From assembly GCF_021353265.1 (NCBI RefSeq), contig NZ_JAJTWU010000002.1:248001-312000 (forward strand): DNA of 64,000 bases, in the 5' to 3' direction. A program made the position numbers and the translations under genes. This stretch comes from Pelomonas cellulosilytica. GTDB taxonomy: Bacteria > Pseudomonadota > Gammaproteobacteria > Burkholderiales > Burkholderiaceae_C. Positions 63,368 to 64,000 of the stretch are shown one piece after another (position 1 is the first letter of the stretch; each line of letters begins with the position of its first letter). The notes under the pieces are model-generated. The model saw nothing but the letters and a program-made list of their open reading frames with translations. It did no database searches and was not told the DNA's origin.

Positions 63368-63717
63368 GTGGACTCCCAGTTCAGATCCTTGGCCGTCAGT
63401 CCCAGCCGCTTGAGCTTGGCACGCAGCGCGGGCCAGTCCTTCTGCAGGAATTGCGCGCGCTCCTGCCGCAGCAGTCGCTCCCGTGCGCCCGCCTTGACAT
63501 ACATGCCCATCCCGCGGCGGCTCTCGATGAGCCCGTGGTCAGCCAGCGCCTGCAGCGCACGCGTGACGGTCAGCGGGTTGATGACGTAGGTGCTGGCCAG
63601 TTGCCGCACCGACGGCAGGGCTTCGCCCTCCGGCGGGCTACCATCCAGCAACTGCACGGCCAGGCGGTCCGCAAGTTGCTGGTAAATCGGCGCCTGGTCT
63701 GTCCAGGTGGGAGTCAT
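63364..63717 (-). CDS. GntR-family regulator, YtrA subfamily
   Basis: A 117-residue short GntR regulator. The winged helix (APIYQQLADRLAVQLLDG, LPSVRQLASTYVINPLTVTRALQALADHGLIESRRGMGMYV) fills residues 9-75. The short helical tail is the hallmark of the YtrA subfamily, which usually regulates a neighbouring ABC transporter operon. It is the first gene of that operon and overlaps the ATPase gene. Confidence 0.9.
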
Positions 63718-63728
63718 GGGCGCTCCGG

Positions 63729-63778
63729 GGTGTGTTGGTGATGTAGCACACCATATCTGGGGAAGCAGGGCGGCCCAA
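63729..63778 (-). promoter_or_regulatory. Promoter and candidate operator of the YtrA-ABC operon
   Basis: On the minus strand, TTGGGC (63773-63778), a 17-bp spacer and TATGGT (63750-63755) form a moderate sigma-70 promoter. An inverted repeat GGTGTG (63729-63734) and CACACC (63747-63752) with a 12-bp gap overlaps the -10 element, a good site for autorepression by the GntR regulator. Confidence 0.5.
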
Positions 63779-63835
63779 GGCGGGTGCGACAGGCTGTTGA
63801 ATTTGCGGCATGAACGGTTTGCCGGGTCTCTGTCG

Positions 63836-63869
63836 GTTTGCGCTGAGTTTGGAATTGTTTGCGCTGAGT
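63836..63869 (+). repeat. Two 13-bp direct repeats, 21-bp period
   Basis: GTTTGCGCTGAGT occurs at 63836-63848 and again at 63857-63869, a period of 21 bp (two helical turns). The repeats lie about 55-90 bp upstream of the strong plus-strand promoter and about 60-90 bp from the minus-strand promoter, so they look like regulator-binding sites. Confidence 0.55.
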
Positions 63870-63922
63870 CTTGAAATCGACCCACCGGCAAGGTGGCGCA
63901 TGCCGACCACAGATATAGCGTG

Positions 63923-63951
63923 TTGACGTTGCGAAATGCACTGTCTATAGT
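63923..63951 (+). promoter_or_regulatory. Strong sigma-70 promoter for a gene beyond the right edge
   Basis: TTGACG (63923-63928), exactly 17 bp, then TATAGT (63946-63951): five of six matches in each hexamer. Transcription would begin near 63958. The leader has a perfect 7-bp hairpin (TTTTGCT and AGCAAAA, 63976-63996) directly against the Shine-Dalgarno AAAAGGAG that ends the window. The controlled gene is not visible. Confidence 0.8.
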
Positions 63952-64000
63952 GTCAAACTGGATGCAAATACAGCATTTTGCTTTTGGATAGCAAAAGGAG

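Overview
This window reads as a chromosome segment of a GC-rich betaproteobacterium of the order Burkholderiales. The best fit is the Roseateles/Pelomonas/Mitsuaria/Rubrivivax neighbourhood, but genus level is inference. The support is gene order: bamE-dapB-exbB-exbD-leuS-lptE-holA, hpf-ptsN-hprK, lptD-surA-rsmA, metX-metW and a single fur next to bamE. Genes are dense and many start codons overlap the previous stop (ATGA or GTGA). I see no rRNA, tRNA, CRISPR array, insertion sequence or prophage.

Positions 1-6144 hold a nutrient-uptake cluster: a Tat-exported ABC binding protein (cut by the window edge), a PhoD-type phosphatase, a TonB-dependent receptor, a divergent DeoR-family regulator and an AmpG-like MFS carrier. 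Positions 6356-10363 are a tightly overlapped operon for peptidoglycan recycling: murQ, a second AmpG-like carrier, a DigH-like glycosyl hydrolase lipoprotein and a GrpB-family protein. Positions 10459-12546 carry a bufferin-type RiPP operon: a six-cysteine precursor (BufA2 type), an MNIO maturase (BufB) and a partner protein (BufC). It is preceded by an ECF-sigma-like promoter, and three stem-loops lie between precursor and maturase.

Positions 13511-18920 encode an exported peroxiredoxin, an amidase and a compact run of four exported or membrane proteins, one a trypsin-like protease, that I cannot assign to a known system. Positions 19960-23421 form a CecR/YbhGFS-like drug-efflux operon with a 22-bp TetR-type palindrome at its head. 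Divergent from it, metX-metW follow a SAM-II riboswitch and an intrinsic-terminator-like hairpin. Positions 25405-29292 hold two histidine kinases with near-duplicate catalytic halves around one LuxR-type regulator.

Positions 29298-34794 contain a small basic exported protein, a MORN-repeat protein with a partner lipoprotein, an M20 peptidase and an unknown protein. Positions 34876-39354 are lptD-surA-rsmA. Between rsmA and maeB sits an accessory pair: an exported RNase Sa-like guanyl ribonuclease and its barstar-type inhibitor. Then come maeB, thiL-pgpA-cinA, a cupredoxin-like protein coupled to a GGDEF-EAL protein, and the core envelope/lysine/leucyl-tRNA cluster down to bamE and fur.

The right part has nadV, the hprK-ptsN-hpf nitrogen-PTS cluster without rpoN beside it, corA, a di-iron ferritin-like protein, and a GntR/YtrA-regulated ABC transporter. 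The last 80 bases hold a strong sigma-70 promoter and a Shine-Dalgarno sequence for a gene just outside the window.
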